Below are positions 24,682 to 32,330 of a stretch of 64,000 nucleotides of DNA, in pieces. The notes beneath the pieces were generated by a model, which was given only the letters and a program-made list of their open reading frames with translations, was not told where the DNA came from and did no database searches. The stretch's first letter is position 1; the number at the start of each line of letters is the position of its first letter. Both the position numbers and the translations under genes were made by a program. The stretch covers positions 1 to 64,000 of the forward strand of contig JBDTVG010000107.1 of assembly GCA_040007395.1 (NCBI GenBank), in the 5' to 3' direction. Origin of the DNA: DATGFK01 sp040007395 (GTDB taxonomy: Bacteria; Chloroflexota; Anaerolineae; Aggregatilineales; UBA2796).

Positions 24682-27366
24682 TTGCCAAGTCAGGAGTTCA
24701 CCCCTGTGAAAGTCTCTCCAGTGAGCCAGTGGTTCAAGACGAACGGCTGGCGCGGTTTGCTCATCAACGTGATTGTGCCAGTGGTCGTCTATACCCTCGT
24801 TGCGCTCTTTATCACATGGCCTCTTGTGACTCAGTTGAGTACACACGTCGCAGGGCCGGAATACGGCGACAGCTTCGAGTATACGCGCTTGGGCTGGTGG
24901 GCCAGATATGCCGTGCAGCATGGCCTCAACCCGTTCTATCAGAGTTTGCTGGGCTATCCCGAAGGTTTTTTCAGCGCGACTCAGTGGGCGCAACCGCTGA
25001 CTTATTGGCCTATCGCGCTGTTGGGTTATGTCTTCAACCCCGTTGCGTCATTTAATCTGTGGCTTCTGAGCGAAGTGATCCTCAATGGGCTAGCGGCCTA
25101 TGTACTGTGTCGCGATCTGCTGCGCGATTCGCCGCGAGGTTGGATCGCGTCACTGTTTGGCGGATTAGTCTTCATGGCCTCGCCTGTCATGCAAGGCCAC
25201 ATGATCGCTGGACATATAAATCCACTGGCGAACTACGCCTTCCCGATCCTGATCCTGTGTACGCTGCGAATCATCGAAGATCGCGGCGGGCTGCGAACAG
25301 CACTGGTCGGCGCAGTATCGATTCTAATTCTGGCGCTAGGCAACTTTACCTTTCCTGCCTTTCTGCTATTGCCATTAGTGCTATTTGGCGGCGGCTATCT
25401 GCTGTTGTTCCAGCGAGATCGCTTGCTGCGCCGCAAGACATTACGCAATCTAGCGGTGCTGTTTGGCGGCGGTGTATTGCTCATGGTGCCGTTCTATATC
25501 CCGCTGCTGTCGGACATCGCCGCGACTAACCGCCCCTCATATTTGCTGGAAGGCGGCTGGACAACCTACAGCACCGATGCACTCGGCTTTGTCGCCTTGT
25601 CGCCGTTTACCTCATGGTTCGGCCCAATTGCTCCGGTCTACAGCCGCATGGTGCTTGGCACAAACGCCTTTGAAGGCCCTGCTTATCTGGGGATCATCGC
25701 GGTAGTGCTGGCGATTATCGCGCTGTGGCGGCGGCGGAAGTGGGCAGGCTTTTGGCTAGCGATTGCCCTTGGCTGTATGCTGTTTGCGCTTGGCCCCGCG
25801 CTCAAGGTCAACAATGAACTCGTGACCTACACGTTGGGCAACAACCTAACCGATGGCAGTGTCCGCAGCAATATCGTTCTGCCATGGGCGTTATTCCAAA
25901 ACTTGCCGTTGATCAGTGCCACCCGCACGCCGGGACGCTTCAACTTTACAACGATGCTGGCGTTTGGCGTATTGGCGGCGCTTGGCCTTGATGTGTTATT
26001 GCAACGTATCGGGCGGCGCGAACTGCGATCTCTGTTGGTCGGCGCGCTCACTATCGGAATGCTAGCGGAGTACCAACTATTTTTCCCGTTCCTGACCACC
26101 TCAGCGGCACTGCCTGATTATTTTAAGCAGCTTGCCAGTCGCGATGATGTGCATGTGGTCTTTAATGTGCCGTGGGATCTGGGTCAACGCGAAGCACTCA
26201 ACGAGCAGATGGTTCACCAAAAACCTGTGATCGCGGGCTATGTCTCACGCCGCACGCCAGTCGATCCAGCAAAGCTGACGCTGCTATCGAATCTAGCAAT
26301 CGGGCAAGCCTATATCGACGACAAAATACAGCCGGATCGCGATACCCTGCGTTCAATTTTGCGCGAAAACGGGATCGATGTGCTCATCTATCATTGGCTG
26401 CGGTTGAACAAAGATATACTGCTGCCGTGGGCGATCCAGAATTTTCACCAGCCCGTCTATCAAGATGCAAACATGGCGATCTTCGAGATCCCCGCGCCAG
26501 AAACGCCAGTCAACAATATTGCCTTCACGTTCTCGAATGCTGGTTGGTGGCGGCGTACCCCTGCCGAAACAATCTGGTTGACAGGCGATTCCAGTATCTA
26601 TCTATATACTCCCGACGAACGCGATACCCACTGGACTCTGGCGCTTGCACCGCTGCTGCATACGCGCAGTTTGCAATTGACGGTTGACGGCGTATTGGCG
26701 CGGGCGTGGCAAGTTGATTCGCCTACCAAGCAGATCGATTTTTGGCTAAAGCTTAGTCCCGGCTTTCATCGACTGCGCTTTACTCTGCCGGAGGGCTGCA
26801 CGCCCGTACCCGTCATGCCCACTTGTCTGTTATACGATGGCTCGGCACATAATGAGCAAAGCTGCACGCTCAGACCCGACGAGCAAGATCTCTGTGTCGG
26901 CATGGCGCTAAACACGCTGCAAGTGCAGCCATCCGCTGCAATGGCTTTGCAACCGCATTCAGTTCGTCTCTTTGGGTCAGGAACAGAGATCTTCTTGCAA
27001 GCGTTCCGAATGCCTACTGAAGCCAAATCAGGCGTACCACTGCCCGTGGAAACAGATTGGCAAGCCGCACAGCCACCCGCTGGCGACTATCACTTGTTTA
27101 TCCAGATGCTTGACCAAAACGGTAAACTCGCCGCCCAGTATGACAACGTTCCCGGCGGCGGGACTTTCTCGACAACACGCTGGACTGCCTCGCAAACATG
27201 GATCGAGGCCGCGTCGCTTGCGCTGCCCGCCGATCTTACTCCCGGAACCTATAGTGTGTTTGTAGGCTGGTATCGTTACCCAGAAGTTGCACGGCTCACG
27301 GTAGACGCGCAAACGCCCCATGCTCAGGATGGGCTAGTTTACTTGAGCGATATAATAGTTAAATGA
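24682..27366 (+). CDS. Large GT-C-type membrane glycosyltransferase with C-terminal beta domain
   Basis: An 894-residue protein. The first half has a signal-anchor helix (about 28-50, LINVIVPVVVYTLVALFI) and about 12 further helices; an external loop after helix 1 contains GPEYGDSFEYTRLGWW (about 57-72), with acidic residues at the GT-C metal/acceptor position. From about 470 on the protein is soluble: an alpha/beta part (DDVHVVFNVPWDLGQREAL, DVLIYHW) resembling YfhO/GT39-like proteins, then a beta-rich C-terminal domain ending GTYSVFVGWYRYPEVARL. It probably transfers a lipid-linked sugar to a surface glycan. Start TTG 24682; GTG 24706 is possible. Preceded by repeat R3. Confidence 0.75.
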   Translation: MPSQEFTPVKVSPVSQWFKTNGWRGLLINVIVPVVVYTLVALFITWPLVTQLSTHVAGPEYGDSFEYTRLGWWARYAVQHGLNPFYQSLLGYPEGFFSATQWAQPLTYWPIALLGYVFNPVASFNLWLLSEVILNGLAAYVLCRDLLRDSPRGWIASLFGGLVFMASPVMQGHMIAGHINPLANYAFPILILCTLRIIEDRGGLRTALVGAVSILILALGNFTFPAFLLLPLVLFGGGYLLLFQRDRLLRRKTLRNLAVLFGGGVLLMVPFYIPLLSDIAATNRPSYLLEGGWTTYSTDALGFVALSPFTSWFGPIAPVYSRMVLGTNAFEGPAYLGIIAVVLAIIALWRRRKWAGFWLAIALGCMLFALGPALKVNNELVTYTLGNNLTDGSVRSNIVLPWALFQNLPLISATRTPGRFNFTTMLAFGVLAALGLDVLLQRIGRRELRSLLVGALTIGMLAEYQLFFPFLTTSAALPDYFKQLASRDDVHVVFNVPWDLGQREALNEQMVHQKPVIAGYVSRRTPVDPAKLTLLSNLAIGQAYIDDKIQPDRDTLRSILRENGIDVLIYHWLRLNKDILLPWAIQNFHQPVYQDANMAIFEIPAPETPVNNIAFTFSNAGWWRRTPAETIWLTGDSSIYLYTPDERDTHWTLALAPLLHTRSLQLTVDGVLARAWQVDSPTKQIDFWLKLSPGFHRLRFTLPEGCTPVPVMPTCLLYDGSAHNEQSCTLRPDEQDLCVGMALNTLQVQPSAAMALQPHSVRLFGSGTEIFLQAFRMPTEAKSGVPLPVETDWQAAQPPAGDYHLFIQMLDQNGKLAAQYDNVPGGGTFSTTRWTASQTWIEAASLALPADLTPGTYSVFVGWYRYPEVARLTVDAQTPHAQDGLVYLSDIIVK

Positions 27367-27428
27367 GGCGAAGGCAGGCTTTAGCTTTCAGGAAATGGTT
27401 GAAACTCAAATAACGAGAAATACTACGC

Positions 27429-28794
27429 ATGATTTTCGTTGAAAATATTAATGCGCTCCCTGCATTACATCTCGCTGCGTTCATGGGCGATAAACGCGGC
27501 ATTCAAGCGGCTATTGAATCTGGTACTGCGGTCGATATACGAGCGAACACGGCCCAAGATTATGGTTGGTTCTTGCATAATGTGACACCACTTATGGTCG
27601 CCGCAGGTAGCCCTAACAAAACAGTATCGGCGATGCGTCTCTTGTTAAGTCTGGGAGCAGACCCCTTAGCAAAGTCGTCTGGCGAAGTGTCAGCACTTTG
27701 GTATGCCGTGTCTTCTGGTGATAGTTCGCGTGTTCAGCTTTTGTTGGAGGCCACCAACTACTCTATCGAATTTACCAACAACGGAATAGGCGTTATTAAT
27801 GAGGCCGCAGAGGCGGGCGATCTTGCTTCAGTCAACTTGTTACTCAATGCGGGGGCATCGCCCCATCCTTTTGGCAAAGCCGATGGATACACTAACGCGG
27901 CGTTTTACGAAATTCCGCTCTTTTCTGCTGCTCGAGGTGGCAATGCGGCGTGCGTAGAGGCTCTCATAAGGGCAGGTGTGCCTGCCATAGTCAGTGATAA
28001 CGATAAGCAAACGGCGCTGGCCTATGCCACTACAGCGGATGTAGTGGCAATGCTCGTTAAATCCGGTTGTCCACTAAATGTTTTTGATCGATATGGATAT
28101 TCGGAACTTGATGCGGCTTTAGAAGCCCACCGTGAAGATGTTGTACGTGCATTGGTAGCTGCTGGTACATCGCTCGAAATGCGAAATCAAGGGGGTTTGC
28201 CCGTACTCATTAGACATTGTGGGTCACTCGAAATTAAGGCGACGATGGTGCAGCTCCTCATCGAACTCGGCGCGGATATTTTTGCACGTGTGTATCAGGA
28301 TAGTACAGCATTACACTTGGCGACACACCTCATCACAGGGGATCGACATGGAGTTTTGGGAGATGTCGTCAAGGTGCTTGTTATTGCTGGCATTACCTGT
28401 TGATGTTCGGGACGGCGAGGGTAATACGCCGCTTCATATTGCCGTCGGTAATGAGGGTGGAGATGAAAGTGCTGTCGAAGCGCTCCTTGACCTCGGCGCA
28501 GATGTGAATGCACTCACGCCTCTGGGTAGAACACCACTGATAATCGCAATTGATGAGGGGCATAACACTCGGATTGTTGTACCCTTACTACTCGCACGAG
28601 GGGCCAACGTAAGGCAGGTAACAACGGCTGGGATATCTGTTCATGAATACGCAATTCAAAGCGTTCAAATCTGGGAGAAAATCGTAGCAGACCATAAACA
28701 AGAAACAGGCGAGAATGCACGGCCCTATCGTGAGCAAGCCCTTGCAGAGGCGCGGAACATACTAGAAATCATCGAGGCAGAACTAGAAAAATGA
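27429..28794 (+). pseudogene. Ankyrin-repeat protein gene interrupted by a frameshift
   Basis: From ATG 27429 the first frame encodes about 324 residues with multiple ankyrin repeats (ALHLAAFMGDKRGIQAAIE, VTPLMVAAGS, ADPLAKSSGEVSALWYAV and others) and stops at TGA 28401-28403. Ankyrin repeats then continue in the +1 frame (VDVRDGEGNTPLHIAVG, ALLDLGADVNALTPLGRTPL) until 28794, ending in a charged helix. The break falls at about 28385-28400, where a one-base insertion (or two-base loss) would explain everything; there is no slippery sequence. Restored, the protein would have about 455 residues with 10-12 repeats and no signal peptide. A sequencing error, a recent mutation or expression of two halves are all possible. 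Confidence 0.75.
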
Positions 28795-28831
28795 GTTTGA
28801 TGCTAATGTACTGGAAAATCGAAAGTATATA

Positions 28832-28873
28832 TGCCGGGCGGGAAGCAATACGTATCCTTATGCCATCCCGGCA
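28832..28873. terminator. Imperfect hairpin between convergent genes
   Basis: TGCCGGG (28832-28838) and CCCGGCA (28867-28873) can pair over a 28-base loop, with AT-rich sequence on both sides. It lies between the ankyrin gene and the convergent transposase-fold gene and could terminate either. Confidence 0.4.
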
Positions 28874-28924
28874 ATATTCTGTTTGATAATCAGATTTTGG
28901 CTTTTACTCTATTTAATAGAATAT

Positions 28925-29365
28925 TCAATGCGCCAGCAGTGGGCGATACTGCACGTTCGCAGACGAATAGGGATAACTCTCGCTGCGGGCTACCAGATGT
29001 GACCGCACCGGCGCAAGGTGCATCCAGTTCAAACGCTGGTAGACTTCTTCACTGCAATCGACCTTCTCACGGTAGAAATCTGTGTCGAAGACGGCAGTTT
29101 CCAACGGCTGAACGCTGCTCAACTGCGAATATACGTTCGTTTCGAGGTACTTGAGAAAATCTCGAACTGCTTTGCCTTTCAACACGACCAGAATTTGTAA
29201 TTCTGTCGGAAGAACGACAAAGCCGAGCAAGTCATACCAGCCGTTAGCATGGCCTTTTAGCAAGCTGACTACTACCGATTCACCGCAGGTTCCCTCTAGA
29301 TAAGGATATCCGTTGGCAGTATCAATACGCAAAAATACAGCTTGATCAATTTGCATGTCTAACAC
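28925..29365 (-). CDS. Degenerate RAYT / IS200-like (Y1_Tnp fold) protein
   Basis: A 146-residue protein that follows the REP-associated transposase pattern along its length: a beta strand GFVVLPTELQILV where transposases have YVVMPNHVHLL, the helix AVRDFLKYLETNVYSQL, then VYQRLNWMHLAPVRSHLVAR and SYPYSSA, which mirror YIHNNPVRAGLVAR and YPWSSA. Both histidines of the HUH metal motif are replaced (TELQ) and the tyrosine of the YIHNNP helix is tryptophan, so DNA cleavage by the usual mechanism is not expected. It has a good promoter of its own. A domesticated DNA- or RNA-binding derivative, or a decayed transposase kept open by chance, are the main options. Confidence 0.65.
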   Translation of the reverse strand: MLDMQIDQAVFLRIDTANGYPYLEGTCGESVVVSLLKGHANGWYDLLGFVVLPTELQILVVLKGKAVRDFLKYLETNVYSQLSSVQPLETAVFDTDFYREKVDCSEEVYQRLNWMHLAPVRSHLVARSESYPYSSANVQYRPLLAH

Positions 29366-29406
29366 TTTCTGGTGTTCTGCTCATTAACGAAATGAAATGT
29401 TTGTTT

Positions 29407-29436
29407 ATTGTAACAAAACTATATAGGTTTTGTAAA
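29407..29436 (-). promoter_or_regulatory. Promoter of the transposase-fold gene
   Basis: On the minus strand TTTACA (29436-29431) and TACAAT (29412-29407) with an 18-base spacer, 5/6 matches each, about 42 bases before the start codon. Confidence 0.6.
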
Positions 29437-29671
29437 GCTCGTCTATGTGCCATTCGCACAAATGGTTTGAAACCCTGTAGATAAAAAACCGATTAGGCTC
29501 ATCCCTAAACTGGGCTTTGAACATCTTAATTATCGGTTATTGGGACTTGGCGCGGACGCTAGGAAAAACGCCGTTCGACCTTTTTGAATATCTAGTGGAT
29601 AGGCCGATATTTGAAAAATCCGGCAAATTTTGAGAGTTCCTGCACGCAGAGTGCATTGTCGAATGATTGTG

Positions 29672-29739
29672 ATGTGCAAAGTTCGTCATGAATGAGACAT
29701 GCACCGCCCCAAATCAAAATGGCTACCTACTTTGCACAT
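29672..29739. repeat. 11-bp inverted repeat pair
   Basis: ATGTGCAAAGT (29672-29682) and ACTTTGCACAT (29729-29739) are perfect inverted repeats 46 bases apart. The right copy touches the 34-bp repeat. The 10-mer ACTTTGCACA recurs at 33443-33452. The remainder of 29440-29671 shows no recognisable feature. Confidence 0.5.
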
Positions 29740-29772
29740 GACTTTAATCACAGCTATTTTGACACAAGTCCA
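29739..29772 (-). repeat. 34-bp dispersed repeat, copy A
   Basis: These 34 bases are an exact inverted match to 47053-47086. Its inner edge is the point where similarity of the truncated membrane-gene copy to the intact gene ends. Confidence 0.85.
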
Positions 29773-29918
29773 AATTATGATTACCAACCCTAAAAGCGCC
29801 AATGTTCCCGCGTCGATACGAATAATAGAAAAAGCTTCCAATAACGCCAAAACAATAAACACTAAAGAAACTGAGAACTTCGTAAGTAAGAGGAACGCTT
29901 TTTAAGTTTTTTGCTCAT
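29767..29918 (-). pseudogene. 5' fragment of the small membrane protein gene
   Basis: On the minus strand ATG 29918-29916 opens with MSKKLKK, matching the intact gene at 35486, but a one-base loss after codon 7 shifts the frame and similarity stops at about 29767, after some 50 codons. DNA identity with 35486-35637 is roughly 85-90%. The copy lies downstream of cysteine synthase in the same orientation and ends where the 34-bp repeat begins. Confidence 0.8.
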
Positions 29919-30131
29919 CGCCCATTCCTGAATTATGCATAGCCCCACATGATAACGTGGTCAGTCTTTGAGATACCATATTTGGCCCAATCGGACTATA
30001 AGCCGCAAACTTTTCGCCCTGTGTCAATTTGGCACAAGGCTTTTTATTGTCTGTGGGAGCGCAGACTATTGTGATGGATATGGCGCGGCGAAAGATAGGC
30101 GGTTTATGCCGCGCCTGTATAAATATCGGCG
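29767..30131 (-). repeat. Inverted duplication of 35275-35637
   Basis: About 360 bases, comprising the end of the cysteine synthase gene, its downstream spacer and the start of the membrane gene, are similar (roughly 80-85% by eye) to 35275-35637 in opposite orientation. Conserved blocks in the spacer include ACAGGGCGAAAAGTTTGC and AATATGGTATCTCAAAGAC. Confidence 0.85.
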
Positions 30132-31081
30132 TGTGAACTGAGATACTTCGAGGCATTGTCGGGGAACAGCGTCACAATCGTAGCGGCTTCGCCACGTTCG
30201 GCAATTTCCTCAGCGACCTTGAGCGAACCGACCATTGCCGTTGCCGCGCTAATGCCAACCAGCAAGCCTTCTTCGGCGGCAAGGCGGCGATTCATCGCGT
30301 AAGTTTCCTCAGTGCCAATCGGCAGATCGCGATCCGCAAAATGGGCATCGTAGATACCGGGCTTGATGGCGGTTGCCATGTGCTTTAGCCCTTCCAGCCC
30401 GTTAAAGGGCGAGTCGGGTTGCAGCGAAATCACCTGTATTGCCGGGTTGTAGTCCTTGAGGCGGCGGCCTGTGCCCATCAGGGTGCCACTGGTGCCGAGG
30501 GTGGCGACAAAATGGGTGACTGTGCCGCCAGTTTGCTCCCAGACCTCAACGCCCGTTGACTTGTAATGGGCTTGCCAGTTCGCCGGATTGTTGTATTGGT
30601 CGGCGTAGAAGTAGGCTTCTGGTTCGCGGGCGACCAGTTCACGCACACCGCGAATCGCGCCGTCGGAGCCTTCGAGCGGATCGGTAAAAACTAGATCCAC
30701 GCCGTAAGCGCGTAAAATGGCGATGCGCTCTTGACTGACATTGGCGGGCAAAAACAGCTTGATCTTGATGCCACGCGCTGCGCCGATCATGGCATAGGCG
30801 ATTCCGGTGTTGCCGCTGGTGCTGTCCACCAGAGTCATGCCGGGAGCCAGTTTGCCTTGCTGCTGCGCGGTCTTGATAATGTTCAGCGCGGCGCGATCTT
30901 TCACGCTGCCACCGGGGTTAGTCCACTCGACTTTCGCATAGAGGCGCACATCGGCGGGCAGGTGCGCGGTGATGCGCTGGAAGCTGATCAGCGGTGTATT
31001 GCCGACGAGTTCTTCTAGTTTATGGACAGTATTGCTAGTTGTCAGTTCAGGCAAAGTGGCCTGCATAGTTTCGAATGTCAT
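30104..31081 (-). CDS. Cysteine synthase (O-acetylserine sulfhydrylase family)
   Basis: A 325-residue fold-type II PLP enzyme of the CysK/CysM group, making cysteine from O-acetylserine (or O-phosphoserine) and a sulfur donor. The Schiff-base lysine is K61 (NPGGSVKDRAA), the substrate loop STSGNTG is at 87-93 and the phosphate-binding GTSGT at 196-200. The tail FPDNASKYLSSHADIY resembles CysM-type enzymes more than classical CysK, so sulfide, thiosulfate or a sulfur-carrier protein could be donor. AAGGA lies six bases before ATG 31081. Its mRNA leader carries a leader peptide and an attenuator. The last part of the gene exists in two further broken copies at 33588 and 35248. Confidence 0.92.
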   Translation of the reverse strand: MTFETMQATLPELTTSNTVHKLEELVGNTPLISFQRITAHLPADVRLYAKVEWTNPGGSVKDRAALNIIKTAQQQGKLAPGMTLVDSTSGNTGIAYAMIGAARGIKIKLFLPANVSQERIAILRAYGVDLVFTDPLEGSDGAIRGVRELVAREPEAYFYADQYNNPANWQAHYKSTGVEVWEQTGGTVTHFVATLGTSGTLMGTGRRLKDYNPAIQVISLQPDSPFNGLEGLKHMATAIKPGIYDAHFADRDLPIGTEETYAMNRRLAAEEGLLVGISAATAMVGSLKVAEEIAERGEAATIVTLFPDNASKYLSSHADIYTGAA

Positions 31082-31110
31082 GATTAATCCTTACAGGTAT
31101 AGGTGAGCTA

Positions 31111-31227
31111 CAAACAAAACGACCAACAGGCACAATAAAAGCACTCTCTGTCCCCAAGCAACATTGAATAACGGGTTGCAGAGCCGTTATTCCAGGGACG
31201 TTTAGTGCTTCGTTCAGCCGTTGGTCG
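31111..31227 (-). terminator. Attenuator terminator in the cysteine synthase leader
   Basis: On the minus strand CGACCAAC (31227-31220) pairs with GTTGGTCG (31127-31120), GCACT (31208-31204) with AGTGC (31145-31141), GTCCC (31199-31195) with GGGAC (31154-31150), and GAATAACGG (31192-31184) with CCGTTATTC (31174-31166). This nested hairpin of about 108 bases is followed by TTTTGTTTG, and the start codon is about 30 bases further on. The left side, 31206-31193, can instead pair with 31276-31264, which would break two of the inner helices. Confidence 0.7.
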
Positions 31228-31263
31228 GAAAAAATTCTAGTGGATCAGGTCTGAAAGAAGGTG

Positions 31264-31284
31264 ACTAACGTCCCTGCTTCAGAC
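31264..31284 (-). promoter_or_regulatory. Antiterminator / pause-hairpin segment
   Basis: CAGGGACGTTAGT (31276-31264) is complementary to ACTAAACGTCCCTG (31206-31193) with a single bulged A. The segment lies in the loop of a competing stem, GTCTGAA (31284-31278) with TTCAGAC (31255-31249), whose left arm starts inside the second Cys codon of the leader peptide. Confidence 0.65.
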
Positions 31285-31303
31285 ACAAGCAAGCCTGCTG
31301 CAT
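31265..31303 (-). CDS. Putative cysteine leader peptide, 12 aa
   Basis: A 12-codon reading frame on the minus strand encodes MQQACLCLKQGR, with Cys at codons 5 (TGC) and 7 (TGT), and stops at TAG 31267-31265. AGGA (31316-31313) lies nine bases upstream. It sits between the promoter (31390-31361) and the nested terminator of the cysteine synthase leader; its last codons and stop coincide with the antiterminator segment. In the classical attenuation model, ribosomes stalled at the Cys codons for lack of Cys-tRNA would block the first stem, free the antiterminator and let transcription enter the synthase gene, whereas ribosomes reaching the stop would cover it and allow termination. This role is inferred from the layout alone. 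Confidence 0.6.
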   Translation of the reverse strand: MQQACLCLKQGR

Positions 31304-31360
31304 TGCTCAAATTCCTGTTAAATCAATCATCGATCAATCTTCATTGATAAATCGTTCACC

Positions 31361-31390
31361 AGTGTACCGCTTTAATGCGCGAATTGTCAA
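31361..31390 (-). promoter_or_regulatory. Promoter of the cysteine synthase transcript
   Basis: On the minus strand a perfect TTGACA (31390-31385) and TACACT (31366-31361) with an 18-base spacer. It lies just past the end of the CoA-binding protein gene, so the synthase mRNA would start about 31354 and have a leader of about 270 bases. Confidence 0.65.
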
Positions 31391-31409
31391 CGGGCGGGCA
31401 AAAAGTCAC

Positions 31410-31823
31410 TTATCTGCCCAACAGACGGCGATTTTCGACTTTCATACAGCGATTCATCACGACTTGGAGACCCGCTTCTTCGGCACGTTCGGCGGCGGCA
31501 TCGTTTGAGATACCAAGCTGCATCCAGACGGCTTTTGCGCCTGTGGCGATTGCATCTTCGACCACTGGCGGCACATCTTCTGGTCGGCGGAAAATGTCTA
31601 CCACGTCAATCGGTACGGGGATCTCGGCAAGGCTGGCATACACTTTTTGCCCGTTGTCGGATTGCAACATCGGATTGACCGGGTAAATCTCATAGCCTGC
31701 TGCCTTGAGTGCCCGTGCCACATCGTTGCTGGGACGATCCGGTTTGTCGGAGTAGCCAACAACCGCGACGGTCTTTGCGGTTTCGAGCAAGTGCTTAATG
31801 TCTACATCTTGCATTAGCGTCAT
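31410..31823 (-). CDS. CoA-binding Rossmann-fold protein (YccU type)
   Basis: A 137-residue single CoA-binding domain as in the N-terminus of succinyl-CoA ligase alpha subunits. The nucleotide loop VAVVGYSDKPDRPSNDVA (about 19-36) and VDIFRRPEDVPPVVEDAI (about 75-92) with KAVWMQLGI are family hallmarks, and a terminal NRCMKVE motif is present. The family binds CoA; its physiological role is unsettled. It overlaps the upstream gene (31820-32221) by four bases, so they form a two-gene unit ending before the cysteine synthase promoter. Confidence 0.88.
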   Translation of the reverse strand: MTLMQDVDIKHLLETAKTVAVVGYSDKPDRPSNDVARALKAAGYEIYPVNPMLQSDNGQKVYASLAEIPVPIDVVDIFRRPEDVPPVVEDAIATGAKAVWMQLGISNDAAAERAEEAGLQVVMNRCMKVENRRLLGR

Positions 31824-32185
31824 GGGTTAGGAGCCTCTATAGAAAAGGGGATTTCGATTTTGTGCTGCGCCTGTGTTGGATCTTCGCCATAATACAGGTC
31901 AACTTCGATGACATAGTGTCCGACTGGGGACTGTACACCGCGAATGTGAACGGTAAACTCCATGTGGCGGATCATAGTTTCGATCACCGTCATTTCTGAG
32001 ACGAGGCGACCCTCACTGGATCTTACGCGGATTTCCAGACTGGGGCGTTCCTGAAATGGCGTGACATCGACGATCACTTTGACACGCCAGCCATCGGAGT
32101 AGGGCTGTGCGTCAACGCGCTCGACTTTGATGTTATCGCGTGGCTGTGGAATGTCGCCGGGGTTGAAGAAGTCTATATTTGACAT
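31820..32185 (-). CDS. Hypothetical beta-rich protein
   Basis: About 121 residues from ATG 32185 (MSNIDFFNPGDIP); an upstream in-frame start at 32221 would add twelve unusual residues. The sequence alternates hydrophobic and polar residues in strand-like fashion (GWRVKVIVDVTPF, SLEIRVRSSEGR, HYVIEVDLYYGED) and has an ERPSLEIRV element, suggesting an Ig-like or C2-like beta sandwich. No signal peptide or Cys in the short form. It overlaps the CoA-binding protein gene by ATGA, implying coupled translation. I recognise no family with certainty. Confidence 0.65.
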   Translation of the reverse strand: MSNIDFFNPGDIPQPRDNIKVERVDAQPYSDGWRVKVIVDVTPFQERPSLEIRVRSSEGRLVSEMTVIETMIRHMEFTVHIRGVQSPVGHYVIEVDLYYGEDPTQAQHKIEIPFSIEAPNP

Positions 32186-32330
32186 GTGGAAATTATAACA
32201 AGCGGCTTCGCAAACGACCAAATGTCTGTTATATGGTCAAGTAAAGCGTTACAATTAAATTGATATTGTTATGCAATAACTTAGGTTGATACTGGTAGCG
32301 CAAATACGTGTGCGATTGAGGAGTAGAAAA

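Noticed and set aside
29699..29905. Small plus-strand open frame of 68 codons
   Set aside because: Antisense to the truncated membrane-gene copy; the same antisense peptide appears opposite the intact gene, which shows only that the DNA is duplicated.
31082..31390. T-box or SAM riboswitch upstream of cysteine synthase
   Set aside because: The T-box core (GGTGGNACCGCG-like) and the SAM-I core elements are absent; the leader peptide with Cys codons and the competing stems explain the structure better.
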